Below are positions 1 to 9,566 of a DNA stretch of 64,000 nt, one piece after another. The notes under the pieces are model-generated. The model did not search any database, was not told the DNA's origin, and worked only from the letters and a program-made list of their open reading frames with translations. Both the position numbers and the translations under genes were made by a program. The stretch's first letter is position 1. Each line of letters starts with the position of its first letter. Location of the stretch: positions 152,548 to 216,547 of the forward strand of contig KN805394.1 of the NCBI GenBank assembly GCA_000818945.1, read 5' to 3'. The stretch is from Schizochytrium sp. CCTCC M209059 (taxonomy: Eukaryota > Sar > Bigyra > Thraustochytrida > Thraustochytriidae).

Positions 1-1894
1 CCCCTTTCCCCCCCGCTCCCGCCGACCCCCTCTCACTCTGCGCAATATCTCACCCCAGCAAGTTGGGCCCAACCCCAGCTGGGTGGCTGTGGCAGCCACA
101 GCTGCACGCAAAGGCGGACGAGTAAGTGAGGTATCCCGGCAGTGGCATGACACGGGCAGAGACGGGCCGCCGCCTCTCACGTCCTACAATCCTTGTCACC
201 TACACAGCACAAACTGACACTTGCAACTCCGCAGCCTGCGGGCATGATTGGCTGCACTCCGCACCTATCACTGCTATAGTACGTACTGCGATGCGGCTGA
301 TGCGAATCGACCCTCCCCCGCTCACTCGCTCCATGCGTCCCTCCGGACTGAACGAGGTGCTGCGCGCTGCACTGCGCGCTGCACTGCGTGTGTCTCTGCC
401 CTGCGGCAGCTTCCATCCTCGCAACGCTGGTCTCCCGGACGTCCCCGGGTGCGACGTCACGTCCCCACTCCTGCCTGTCATTTGCAACGCGCAGCGCACC
501 GCTCTCGTGCGTCCATACATACATACGGCGGCACGCGCTGCACGATTTCTGGCATCCCTGCGCAGCGACGGCAGCCCGCGGCCACGGCGACAGCCCAAGG
601 ACTAGCTGCGGCAGGCAGCGGCAGCGGCACGCTTGGTAGTTGTCGCTTGGCTTGGACCGACCGCATGGCCGGCCCGCCTTCGGCAGAGCAAGTTTCCTAA
701 AGGTCCCAACGGATCGCCGAGGCTAGCCAGGCCCGCGCCAGCCAGCCAGCGAGCGAGCGAGCGAGCTAGCTAGCTAAGACCAGTGCGCCGCGCGGCACGT
801 GCCCACTCCGCAAGGGGCGCGAAGCTTGCCGCAGCGCAGCAGCGTTGCGCCGACCCGCGACCTGCGCTGCCGGGCCGCCGGTACAGCGACCGTTCGCCTC
901 GCTTCCCGCACGGCAAGCCACTAGCGAGGTGGCGAGCTAGAGAGTCCGGGCCCGAGTCGAGAGAGAGAGCCAAGGCTCCTCGCCGTCGAGCCACGCCGCG
1001 CCGCCCTGCTCGGGAAGGCGCAGGCTCCGGGCCGCCGTTGCCACGCTTGGCCGCTGCCGCGCAAGCGCGCCTGCGGAGGTGTCTGTGCACGTGCTCAGGC
1101 AGCAGCGATCATCGCCAAGCCAAGGCGCGCACGCCTGCGAGCCGTCAAGCCGGGCCGAGCGGGCTCGCTGCGGCGGTAGCGGGCGACCCGGAAAGGAGCG
1201 AGAGCCGGGGAGAGCAGGCGGCACGCGCGGCTCGCTCTTGGCTCGGAAGGGGGCCGGTCTTGGTTTGGTCTTGGTTTTTTTGGTCTTGGGCGGTCGATTG
1301 TGTGCAAGCAAGTCGCTGCGCTGCACAATAATGCACAACCGGCCAACGCGCCGTTTCCTTTCGACGGCGGTGTGGGCCTGCCTGCCTGCCTGTCGGCGCG
1401 GCAGCCTGCAGCCGAGGGCCGGCCGTCACGCCGCTGCCGCCTGCGCTGCAAGCGTGGCCAAGGGCGCGAGTTTCCTACACGAGCGGATGGATGGTGGAAA
1501 CCAGTTGGATCGACCATCCATCCGCATCCTCTTGTCATATCTATTGCCGGCGCGGGCCTCGGAGCGCGCGCGTGGGGTCCGCCCGCAGCGGGGGGGGATG
1601 CTAGCGCTGTGCTAGGGTTTTCGTCGGCGCGTGTGGGTCGGTGGGTGGCTCTCTGACTAAGCAATCGCAGGTGCAAAGCAAAGCTAGCAGAGAAGCAAAG
1701 AAGCAAAAGTAGGAGGCACGAGGCCCGGCCGGCTCGCGCGCGTTTCTTCCACTCACCACCTCTTCCCACTCGCCTTCCCGCCAGGACACCGTGAAGCAGT
1801 GGCCGCTGCAGAGCAGGAAAGCAAAAGCAAAAGCAAAAGCAAAACCCCAACGCGGAAAAGAAGAAGAAGGAGAAGCCAAAGCAAGGAGGCAACC
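1..1894. other. Gene-free 5' region and leader of the metalloprotease gene
   Basis: No convincing gene is visible. The stretch is GC-rich and low in complexity, with overlapping open frames on both strands that lack family resemblance. It holds a GCGA/GCTA tetranucleotide tract near 745-775 and a four-unit GCAAAA repeat at about 1821-1844, some 50 bases before the ATG at 1895. That repeat probably lies in the promoter or 5' leader of the downstream gene. Confidence 0.6.
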
Positions 1895-3928
1895 ATGCGC
1901 ACTACAACACACCGCACCGCTGCAAAGAAGGCGGCGGTGGCGGCGGCGGCGATGGCCATCTCTGTCCTGGCCTGCTGCATTGGCGAGACCAGCGCCCATG
2001 GAAGTCGAAGCGGCGAAGAAAGCACAAAGGTAGACCTCGACAACATCGCACTCACAGGCGTAGATGATGTGGCCTTTCTCATTGGCGATGGCGGCGCCTC
2101 CATGGAACTCGCCATTGCCTTCAACGAGACCATCGCAGCCTTCAATCTTACGGTGGTCGACGACATCTATGCCAACGTGGGACAGCACGAGCAGCCTCAG
2201 CACACTTTCCGATGGGTCGCTCCCGGCGAGGGCTGGGCCGTCGCAACTGTTGACGAAAATGGTACCATCGAGGGCGCGTTCTATAACGCTACTGCCAACT
2301 CTACAACGCAGTTCTACCACCGCTCTCACCTCGAGCGAAGTCTCGGGGAGGAAGGCCTGCGTCGCTCCCTGCGAACCGCTGTCGGCCCGCAAGAAACGCA
2401 CTACTTTGCGCGCAGACTCGACAATGTCACATTCACCTGCGGGCAGCCGCAAATCACCGTCCCCGAGCCCGAAGTAGAGACGGGCGCAATCCAGCGCAGC
2501 ATCAGCCTTGCCTCTCGCGCATCCAACTCCCACGTCATCTACGGGAGCAACGACTGTTACGAGGGCGATAAAAACATGCACTTTTTTGAGCATGGCATCG
2601 CCATCGACCAGACCTTTCTCGACCTTTTTGGAAGCCGTAGCGCCGCCATCAAGAAGGCAGAGTCCACTGTTGCTACCTCATCTGCAATCTATGAGTACCA
2701 GATGAACGTGCGTCTTCGCATCGGAAAGATCCTCGTTGCTGGAGACGATGACGCCACGCACGACATCTTCTACAACTGCCAAGACGGAACGAGCTCGTCT
2801 CTTGCCGTCTTCCGAGGCTTTGTCAAGAACATTCCCGAGGGCTATAACCAGGGAAGCTGGCACCTCATGACCAATTGCTACCCGCTCATCCCTGGCGGCG
2901 GCGCGCAGACGGTCGGCACTGCCAACTTTAACACTGCCGGTTGCGACAAGAACAAATATGGCTGGAACGCTGCTGTGTCCACCCACATTACCTCCTTTTG
3001 GACGGTCTATGCACACGAGCAGGGCCACAACTTTGGCGCCTCGCACTCTTTTGAGCTCGGCGTGGGCAAGACGGGTGGCATTATGGACTACGGCAACATT
3101 AACATTGATGGCGAGCCGCTGTTTCAGGAAGCGCGCCTCACTCAAATGTGCGCGCGCTTCCAGGTCCTCAAAGCTACCACGTGCGAGTTCTTTTACAGCG
3201 CCAAAGATGGCAAGCCCGAGGTGCCTCCGCCGAAGGTCCCTACGCTGAGCACCGCAGAGAAAAAGTGTGCCTACATCACACGGACCGCTTGCCTTGCGGC
3301 TGACAATTACTGCATGTGGGACGCAACAAACAAAAAGTGCGCCTTTAGCCCGATGATGAGCCTGAAGAAGGGATCGTCTTGCCGCAGCAACAATAAACGG
3401 GCTGCTGACGACTACGTTACAGTACTCGCTTCGACTCGTCTTGATTGTGTTAGTGCATGCGTCGTTCAAGGCGATTGCTATGGCGTCGAGTACGATACTG
3501 ACACGCAATTTTGCGAAATGTGGAGCACCAACGTTGACACTGTTGATTCTGCGCCTTCGAACCGTGAGTGCATCATTGTAAAGCCCAACGCTGATACGGC
3601 CTCACTCGCTGGAACTTGCTCTGGCCTTGACAAAGATGCCTGCTCTGGCGCTTGCATGTGGTCCTCTGTAAGGTCTTCATGCGTTAATAAGCGCTTCTTT
3701 CAACTCGGCGGCCAGTGCTTGCTCAACAAAAAGTCCAAGGCCTCGTACTCCAAGCTCAAGAAGAGGGTGGCCTCTCTCGAGGACTGCCAGGCTCTATGCG
3801 ACAGCGACTGTGCGGCCGTCGAATACGAGTCTAACTCCAAAAAGTGCCGTCTGTGGAGCAAGGGTAAAATCCCTTCCTCGGGCAAGGCCAAGGCCAATAA
3901 AACCTGCTTCGCGCGTGTGGCCCTCTGA
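1895..3928 (+). CDS. Secreted zinc metalloprotease (metzincin, reprolysin-like) with C-terminal PAN/apple-like Cys-rich modules
   Basis: The product is 677 residues. The ATG at 1895 is chosen because it gives a classic signal peptide (basic start, Ala-rich hydrophobic core ending near TSAHG). The frame is open upstream to 1799 with a Lys/Arg-rich extension that would bury the signal. The metzincin zinc site HEQGHNFGASH lies at residues 374-384 (zinc ligands H374, H378, H384; catalytic E375), and a Met-turn-like IMDYG follows. This form resembles ADAM/reprolysin (M12B) proteases, which are secreted or membrane-shed endopeptidases. The C-terminal third carries two short Cys/Trp modules (around 3262-3345 and 3610-3684) and two PAN/apple-like segments (around 3360-3580 and 3690-3920) with the pattern 'DCVSAC...CYGVEYD' and 'DCQALC...CAAVEYE', probably for adhesion or carbohydrate binding. 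No intron is evident. The protease call is firm; the exact M12 subfamily is not. Confidence 0.85.
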   Translation: MRTTTHRTAAKKAAVAAAAMAISVLACCIGETSAHGSRSGEESTKVDLDNIALTGVDDVAFLIGDGGASMELAIAFNETIAAFNLTVVDDIYANVGQHEQPQHTFRWVAPGEGWAVATVDENGTIEGAFYNATANSTTQFYHRSHLERSLGEEGLRRSLRTAVGPQETHYFARRLDNVTFTCGQPQITVPEPEVETGAIQRSISLASRASNSHVIYGSNDCYEGDKNMHFFEHGIAIDQTFLDLFGSRSAAIKKAESTVATSSAIYEYQMNVRLRIGKILVAGDDDATHDIFYNCQDGTSSSLAVFRGFVKNIPEGYNQGSWHLMTNCYPLIPGGGAQTVGTANFNTAGCDKNKYGWNAAVSTHITSFWTVYAHEQGHNFGASHSFELGVGKTGGIMDYGNINIDGEPLFQEARLTQMCARFQVLKATTCEFFYSAKDGKPEVPPPKVPTLSTAEKKCAYITRTACLAADNYCMWDATNKKCAFSPMMSLKKGSSCRSNNKRAADDYVTVLASTRLDCVSACVVQGDCYGVEYDTDTQFCEMWSTNVDTVDSAPSNRECIIVKPNADTASLAGTCSGLDKDACSGACMWSSVRSSCVNKRFFQLGGQCLLNKKSKASYSKLKKRVASLEDCQALCDSDCAAVEYESNSKKCRLWSKGKIPSSGKAKANKTCFARVAL

Positions 3929-4741
3929 TTCCGTTCGTCTACTACTGTTCTCTCGGGTGGGGCTTCTTCCCTCCGATGTCTCCTTTTCTCTTTCTTTGAG
4001 AAGATTATGTATCACCACCACTTGCCAGATGTACGGCCACTTGTATACGCTGAAAAACAAGATCTGCACCTGCTCATCCAAACAACATTCCCCAAACCTA
4101 TCTTTTTATTTTATGTTCTCCTCCTCCCTGCTCCTTGCTGCTTCCTTGCGCGCGACTGTGCCGGCCGGACCTCGAGGCCTTCTCCTTCACCCCTTTCACG
4201 GCGCTTTCCAGTCTACAAAAACCTCGCCTTCTTCTTTATCTTCACCTCCGTCTCGTCTTTGTCAACGCCTACTCCCCCTGGCTGCAGAAAATGACCCGGC
4301 CTGGCGACGAGAAGCTCTCACCGGTCGTCGAGGCGACTCGAGTTGTGCCCTGGCCGAGCGTCCATGCACGTACGTACGTATGCATATCCATCCATCCATC
4401 CATTCTTATATCCTTCCATCCGTCCATCCTTCCATCCGTCCAGCCTTCCATCCGTCCAGCCTTCCATCCCTGCGCCGCGTCGGTCGCGCGCGATGTGATG
4501 GTCTTGGCGCCGCATTCTCATCAGCCCTCGCTTGCCATGCCAGGCAGGCACAATGAATCGTTCGCTCGTCCTCCGCCGATTCAACGTCTGCGCTCTGTCA
4601 AGACTCTGCGACTCTTCAGCTGAGTGACTCACGGGCAGAACCCGATCGCGAGCTCGGGCTTGCAGGCGCGGCTTGTGCGAGCTCGCGGCGAGCTCGGGCG
4701 CGAGCGTCGGCTGCGCGAGCGGCGCGGAGAGCATTGGGCCG

Positions 4742-4772
<31 letters not shown>

Positions 4773-4776
4773 ATCC
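3929..4776. other. Intergenic spacer with CATC and GTGC tetranucleotide repeats
   Basis: This is the 3' flank of the protease gene and the 5' flank of the ABCC transporter. Around 4385-4470 there is a degenerate CATC/CATCCGTC tract. At 4741-4772 there are eight perfect GTGC units, ending four bases before the transporter ATG. No gene was recognised. Confidence 0.7.
4741..4772 (+). repeat. (GTGC)8 microsatellite abutting the ABCC start codon
   Basis: Eight perfect GTGC units end four bases before the ATG at 4777, so the repeat is almost certainly in the 5' leader. A change in unit number would alter leader length without touching the protein. Confidence 0.9.
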
Positions 4777-7700
4777 ATGGCCGCCGAATCTCCGGCGGCG
4801 GGCGGCAGCGCCGAGGGCGGAACGCGAGCCGCGGCTGCTGCCCCGGGCGCGCAAGAGCGAGGCCAGAGCGGGGCCAGCCGCGGAGAGCCCGCTGGCGTCT
4901 CGGCGGCCGCTCGCGGGGACGAACTCGAGGCCCATGCCAACGAGCGCAAAGAGCATCCCGGAGCCGCGGAGAGAGGTTCCGAGTCCGCCACTGGCCAATT
5001 CTGGGACAACTTTCAGAGGGCAGGTCTGTTCCGAAGATGGACCTTCTCGTGGGCTACACCGCTCATGAACGTGGCTTTCAAACGCGAGATCGAACCGGGC
5101 GAGCTCTGGCATCTTCTTCACCGCCATAAAACCGAAACTCTCACCAAGAAATTCGAAGCCGCGTGGCAACGAGAGCTAGAGAAACGGGGTCGCGAGGGTG
5201 CTCGTCTTTGGCGCGCGCTCATCCCAGTCTTTGGTTATGAGTACTTTCAGGCCTTCATGTACCACATGGCCTGGCTCGTGGTCATCATGACCACGAATGC
5301 AGTCCTTCTCGTGCAAATCTTGAATCTGCTCGACGACTTCGCGGCCGGCACTGCAGACACCGTCACAGCCGGGAGCTTGGAGATCCCGTACTTTGGTTTT
5401 GTATATGCTGTGCTCTTTGGCATTGGAGAAATCTTTCGCTCCGTCTTTATTAACCAGCACTGGGCCATCGCCTGCGTCACAGGCATCAATGTTCGCGCTG
5501 CTGCTGCCGCTCTACTCTTTCAAAAGACCACCCGCCTCCGGAACTCTGGCAATGCCGCCGGACAGCTACTCAACATGATGTCTAACGACGTCGAGCGCCT
5601 CCGTGAGGCGTGCACGTATGGTATCTTTATTGCTTCCACACCCATCACCCTTCTCACCATCATCCTCGTCGGACTCTGGGTGCTTGGTCCCTCAATCCTG
5701 GCAGGCTTTGTCATTCTTATTCTCAGCGTCCCAATTCAGGCCCGCATTGCGCGAGTGACAAGCAGGCTTCGTCGGCAGTCCATCAAGATTACCGACGAAC
5801 GAGTCACTCTCATGAATGAGATTCTTCAAGCAGCACAGCTCATCAAATTGTACGCCTGGGAGTCCAGTTTTGTTGAAAAGGTAGCCCGTGTTCGTGCCGC
5901 AGAGCTTGTCAAGATTCGCCACACAACCTACGTCAAGGCGGTCAATGCTGCCCTCTCTCAGGTGATCCCGCTCGTCACCTCCTTTGCTAGTTTTCTTGTC
6001 CACACGGTCATATTGGGCGAGACACTGACGGCCTCGCAAGCTTTTGCGACGCTTTCGCTCTTCAACGTCTCTCGCTTCCCACTCTCGGTGCTTCCGCTCT
6101 CGGTGCGATTTACCGCAGAGGCGGCCGTTGGTCTTCAGCGCATTGGCGACTATCTCAAACTCGAAGAAATTATTCCCGAGCAGTCTACAGACCATCTCGA
6201 CGCAGCAAGCGACCGTAGCGTCCCGGCTATCGAAGTGCAAGACGCTCATTTCACCTGGGAATCCTTGCGTGCTTCAGATGGCTCAGATGAAGGATATTCT
6301 TCTGCAAAGCAAAAGGAGATTCGAAAGGGTGCGGAAAATGAGGATGAGGGAGGCGAAGAAGAGGAGTCCGCATCGCCTTTGCGAGTCGAGTCGCTCGCCA
6401 TTCGCCAAGCCTCGCTCACTTGCATTGTCGGCGCTGTCGGTAGCGGCAAATCGTCGCTCTTTGCGAGCTTGCTTGGCGACATGAGACGGACACAGGGCCG
6501 ATCTTGCATTCGCGGATCAATTGCTTACGTCGGCCAAAATCCGTGGGTCTTTAATGCCACTTTTCAAGAGAACATTCTCTTTGGAAAACCGTATGAAGCC
6601 GCAAAATTCCGCAGAGCCATTCGCGTTGCTGCGCTTGAGCCGGATCTCAAAGCTCTTCCCAGTGGACTTTCGACAGAGCTTGGGGAACGTGGCATCAACG
6701 TTTCTGGAGGCCAAAAGGCACGACTCGCTTTGGCCCGAGCAGTCTACGCAGATTGTGACGTGTATTTGCTCGACGACGTCCTTTCGGCAGTGGACGCCCA
6801 TGTATCGGCCCACATTTGGAAGGAATGTATTCGCTCTGCCCTGCGTGACAAGACAATCGTCCTCGTCACGCACGGTCTGCATCTTCTCAAGGAGGCAGAC
6901 CAGGTCGTGGTATTACAAGACATGCGGATTGTCGCCAAGGGAACCTACAATGAGCTTCTCGATAGCGAGTACGGTCACATGGTTCTTTCCACGGCATTTG
7001 ACGCCCACAAGGACTCGGCAGAGACTGATCAAGACTCTGGCGATGCCGAATCTTCTGCTGCTATGGGCCAAGGTCAAGAAATAAATGAAGAACGGGGAGG
7101 AGACATGCTTGGCGACGAACGTATGGTGATGACGTCAGACGAGGATGCCGAGATTCTCTACAATCGCGAAGCAAGTACAATTCTCGAAGATGAGGATGAA
7201 GACGTCGTTTCGAGTAGCACCGAGGCTGTGGCACGCATTGTCGGCTCAGAATTGAACCTTCCCGATGGAGACGGCACGCGGTTTGGCAAACTCACAACAC
7301 AAGAGGACCGCCAGGTCGGTGCCGTGTCTAAGACCACCATTCGCGCTTTTGCAAAGAGCGCGGGCGGCAGATGCGTCCTTCTCTTTTGCTTTTTGCTCTT
7401 TTGGCTGTCTGAGGGCAGCAAGAACGCAAGCGAGGCGTGGCTCACGGCATGGACGGCCGATACTTTTGTGATGGAGCCTTGGTTCTACAACACAATCTAC
7501 GGCGTGTTCATGATTGTCGTGACCTTTTTTATGGTTTTGCGCGGCGTGATATTTGGTCGCGCGCTTCTTCGCGCCTCGCAGGGCCTACACGACGCAGCAT
7601 TTCTCGCTTGCATGCGCGCGCGCATGGATTTTTTCCAGGTCACGCCGCTCGGCCGTATCCTCGCGCGCTTTAGCAGCGACATTGACAAGATTGACACCCT

Positions 7701-9261
7701 CTTGGTCGACATTGCCGAGGTTTGTATTTCGCTTCTCGTGCGTACCTTTTTGGCGATTATTGTGGTGGCTGCAGCGCTGCCGGCCTTTCTCGTGGCAGTT
7801 GTTCCTCTAGTTTTCCTGTATGTGCGGCTTCTTAATTATTTTCGCCGCGTGGTGCGACAGATGAAGCGCATCGACAGCATTTCAAGATCTCCGTTGATTA
7901 GCCAAGTGCAGTCGCTCGTGCTTGGCCTCACTGACACGCGCGCCTACGGTCGTCTCGATGCTGCGGTCAACCGCCAATACGTTCTCGTCGAAGAGTCCTC
8001 GAGGGGTTACCTTGGATTCTACATGGCTAACCGATGGATTGGTTTTCGTCTCGACTACATTACGACGTCAATTGTTGCGGCATCGGCGATGCTGTGTATC
8101 ATTTTTGCTTCGACCATTTCCGCTGGTTTGGCAGGTCTCGTGTTGAGCAGCAGCTTGCAGACGGCGGGGATTCTTCAATTTGCAACGCGACAGGCTGCCG
8201 AGCTTGAAGCTCAGTTCACTTCTGTAGAGCGCGTGCGTTTCTTCATTGAGTCGACGCCAACCGAGCGCGATACCATCGACGATGATGATGGCGACGGTGA
8301 CAAGAACGACGACGGTTTCTTGAACAGCCCTGACGACGCAGTAGCTGTGATGCGTAAGGCTCGACGTCATGAAGAAGGGCCCGCGAGCGTTGCAGTGGGG
8401 CGGGCTCCGGCCGTGGACGAGTCTTGGCCTGCGCAGGGCGAGATTCGTTTCGAAAATTATTCGACTCGATACCGCGACGGTCTTCCGTTTGTCTTGAAGA
8501 ACCTCACCATGACCATCCCCGGAGGAAAGAGCACGGCGCTGGTCGGACGATCTGGCAGCGGAAAGAGCACCGTGAGTGCGGTCGCTTTGTTTCGCATCGT
8601 TGAGGCAGTCCATGGACGCATCACAATCGACGGCGTCAACATTGCCAAGGTCCCCTTGCAAACACTGCGAGGCCGCGCGCTAGCCATAGTGCCGCAGTCG
8701 CCGACTCTCTTTGCCGGGACGATTCGCTCGAATCTCGACCCATTTGACGAGCACACGGATGACGAGATCTGGCAAGCGCTTGAAAACGTGCACCTCGCCG
8801 ACTTTGTGGCGTCACTTGGGGCTGCTGACGACCGCGAGCAAAGCCCTGGCTCCGTCTCGTTTCATATTCAGGCGCGCAAGTCAGGCCTGTCCCATGTGCT
8901 CTCGGAGGGTGGCTCAAACCTGTCGGCAGGTCAGCGGCAGCTCTTGGCGTTTGGCCGCGCCTTGCTCAAGAATGCGCGCATCATTTGCGTCGACGAGGGT
9001 ACAAGTTCCGTCGACGAGGCTGCCGATCTTGCCATTCAGAACACGCTCCAGCATGCGTGCAAGGGCCGCACGCTGATCATTGTCGCACACAGACTTGCGT
9101 CCACGGCGCACTGCGACCAAATTTGCGTTCTCGAGCAGGGGGCCCTTCTTGAGGCCGGGCGTCCTGCAGACCTCTTGCAAGATCCGGCGTCGCAGTACGC
9201 TGCGCTCTGGAAGGCCGCAATCTCTGCCTCCGAGTCGGCCAAGGGGGGGGAGGAGCATTGA
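4777..9261 (+). CDS. ABCC/MRP-type full-length ABC exporter
   Basis: The product is 1494 residues, an ATP-driven exporter of the multidrug-resistance-protein (ABCC) family. These proteins sit in the plasma or vacuolar membrane and export organic anions or conjugates. The N terminus has no TMD0; a cytosolic lasso-like segment (WDNFQRAGLF..W..PLMN) leads into TMD1. NBD1 has Walker A with K558 (GAVGSGKSS), signature SGGQ at about 643 and a Walker B ending in Asp-Asp (666-667), so the catalytic Glu is replaced as is usual for the degenerate first site of ABCC proteins. TMD2 follows at about 860-1150. NBD2 has Walker A K1263 (GRSGSGKST), signature SAGQ at about 1383 and a full Walker B with D1406-E1407. 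The linker between NBD1 and TMD2 is long and acidic. The reading frame is open upstream of this ATG, but that part is GC-rich leader with the GTGC repeat. Substrate unknown. Confidence 0.95.
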   Translation: MAAESPAAGGSAEGGTRAAAAAPGAQERGQSGASRGEPAGVSAAARGDELEAHANERKEHPGAAERGSESATGQFWDNFQRAGLFRRWTFSWATPLMNVAFKREIEPGELWHLLHRHKTETLTKKFEAAWQRELEKRGREGARLWRALIPVFGYEYFQAFMYHMAWLVVIMTTNAVLLVQILNLLDDFAAGTADTVTAGSLEIPYFGFVYAVLFGIGEIFRSVFINQHWAIACVTGINVRAAAAALLFQKTTRLRNSGNAAGQLLNMMSNDVERLREACTYGIFIASTPITLLTIILVGLWVLGPSILAGFVILILSVPIQARIARVTSRLRRQSIKITDERVTLMNEILQAAQLIKLYAWESSFVEKVARVRAAELVKIRHTTYVKAVNAALSQVIPLVTSFASFLVHTVILGETLTASQAFATLSLFNVSRFPLSVLPLSVRFTAEAAVGLQRIGDYLKLEEIIPEQSTDHLDAASDRSVPAIEVQDAHFTWESLRASDGSDEGYSSAKQKEIRKGAENEDEGGEEEESASPLRVESLAIRQASLTCIVGAVGSGKSSLFASLLGDMRRTQGRSCIRGSIAYVGQNPWVFNATFQENILFGKPYEAAKFRRAIRVAALEPDLKALPSGLSTELGERGINVSGGQKARLALARAVYADCDVYLLDDVLSAVDAHVSAHIWKECIRSALRDKTIVLVTHGLHLLKEADQVVVLQDMRIVAKGTYNELLDSEYGHMVLSTAFDAHKDSAETDQDSGDAESSAAMGQGQEINEERGGDMLGDERMVMTSDEDAEILYNREASTILEDEDEDVVSSSTEAVARIVGSELNLPDGDGTRFGKLTTQEDRQVGAVSKTTIRAFAKSAGGRCVLLFCFLLFWLSEGSKNASEAWLTAWTADTFVMEPWFYNTIYGVFMIVVTFFMVLRGVIFGRALLRASQGLHDAAFLACMRARMDFFQVTPLGRILARFSSDIDKIDTLLVDIAEVCISLLVRTFLAIIVVAAALPAFLVAVVPLVFLYVRLLNYFRRVVRQMKRIDSISRSPLISQVQSLVLGLTDTRAYGRLDAAVNRQYVLVEESSRGYLGFYMANRWIGFRLDYITTSIVAASAMLCIIFASTISAGLAGLVLSSSLQTAGILQFATRQAAELEAQFTSVERVRFFIESTPTERDTIDDDDGDGDKNDDGFLNSPDDAVAVMRKARRHEEGPASVAVGRAPAVDESWPAQGEIRFENYSTRYRDGLPFVLKNLTMTIPGGKSTALVGRSGSGKSTVSAVALFRIVEAVHGRITIDGVNIAKVPLQTLRGRALAIVPQSPTLFAGTIRSNLDPFDEHTDDEIWQALENVHLADFVASLGAADDREQSPGSVSFHIQARKSGLSHVLSEGGSNLSAGQRQLLAFGRALLKNARIICVDEGTSSVDEAADLAIQNTLQHACKGRTLIIVAHRLASTAHCDQICVLEQGALLEAGRPADLLQDPASQYAALWKAAISASESAKGGEEH

Positions 9262-9566
9262 TAATAGAATTAGAGAGAGAAAAGGAGGAGGGCCAGTCGC
9301 GACGACGAATGTCCCGACCCGGGTCGTGCTTGAACTGTGGGGATGCCGTGTGGGGGAGGGGCGGCGGACGGTGGTGCAATGTGCGTGCAATTCATGCGCG
9401 AGGCGCTGTTGCCCAGCCAAGACGCGCGCGCGCGCGCTGGCCATGCAGACAAACCCCAATAGCAAAGCGAAGAAGCGTCGTGTCCAACAAAGTATTTGCG
9501 AACCTGAACGATTGATATCCTTGTGTGCAGAAAGACAGGCAGTCAGTTTCCATTGTAAAAAGAAAG
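9262..9566. other. Spacer between ABCC gene and actin-bundler copy A
   Basis: About 300 bases with a GC-alternating run near 9426-9438. No gene seen. It probably holds the ABCC 3' end and the copy A promoter. Confidence 0.6.

Noticed and set aside
1601..2593. 330-codon minus-strand frame
   Set aside because: Antisense to the metalloprotease and its leader; no homology visible.
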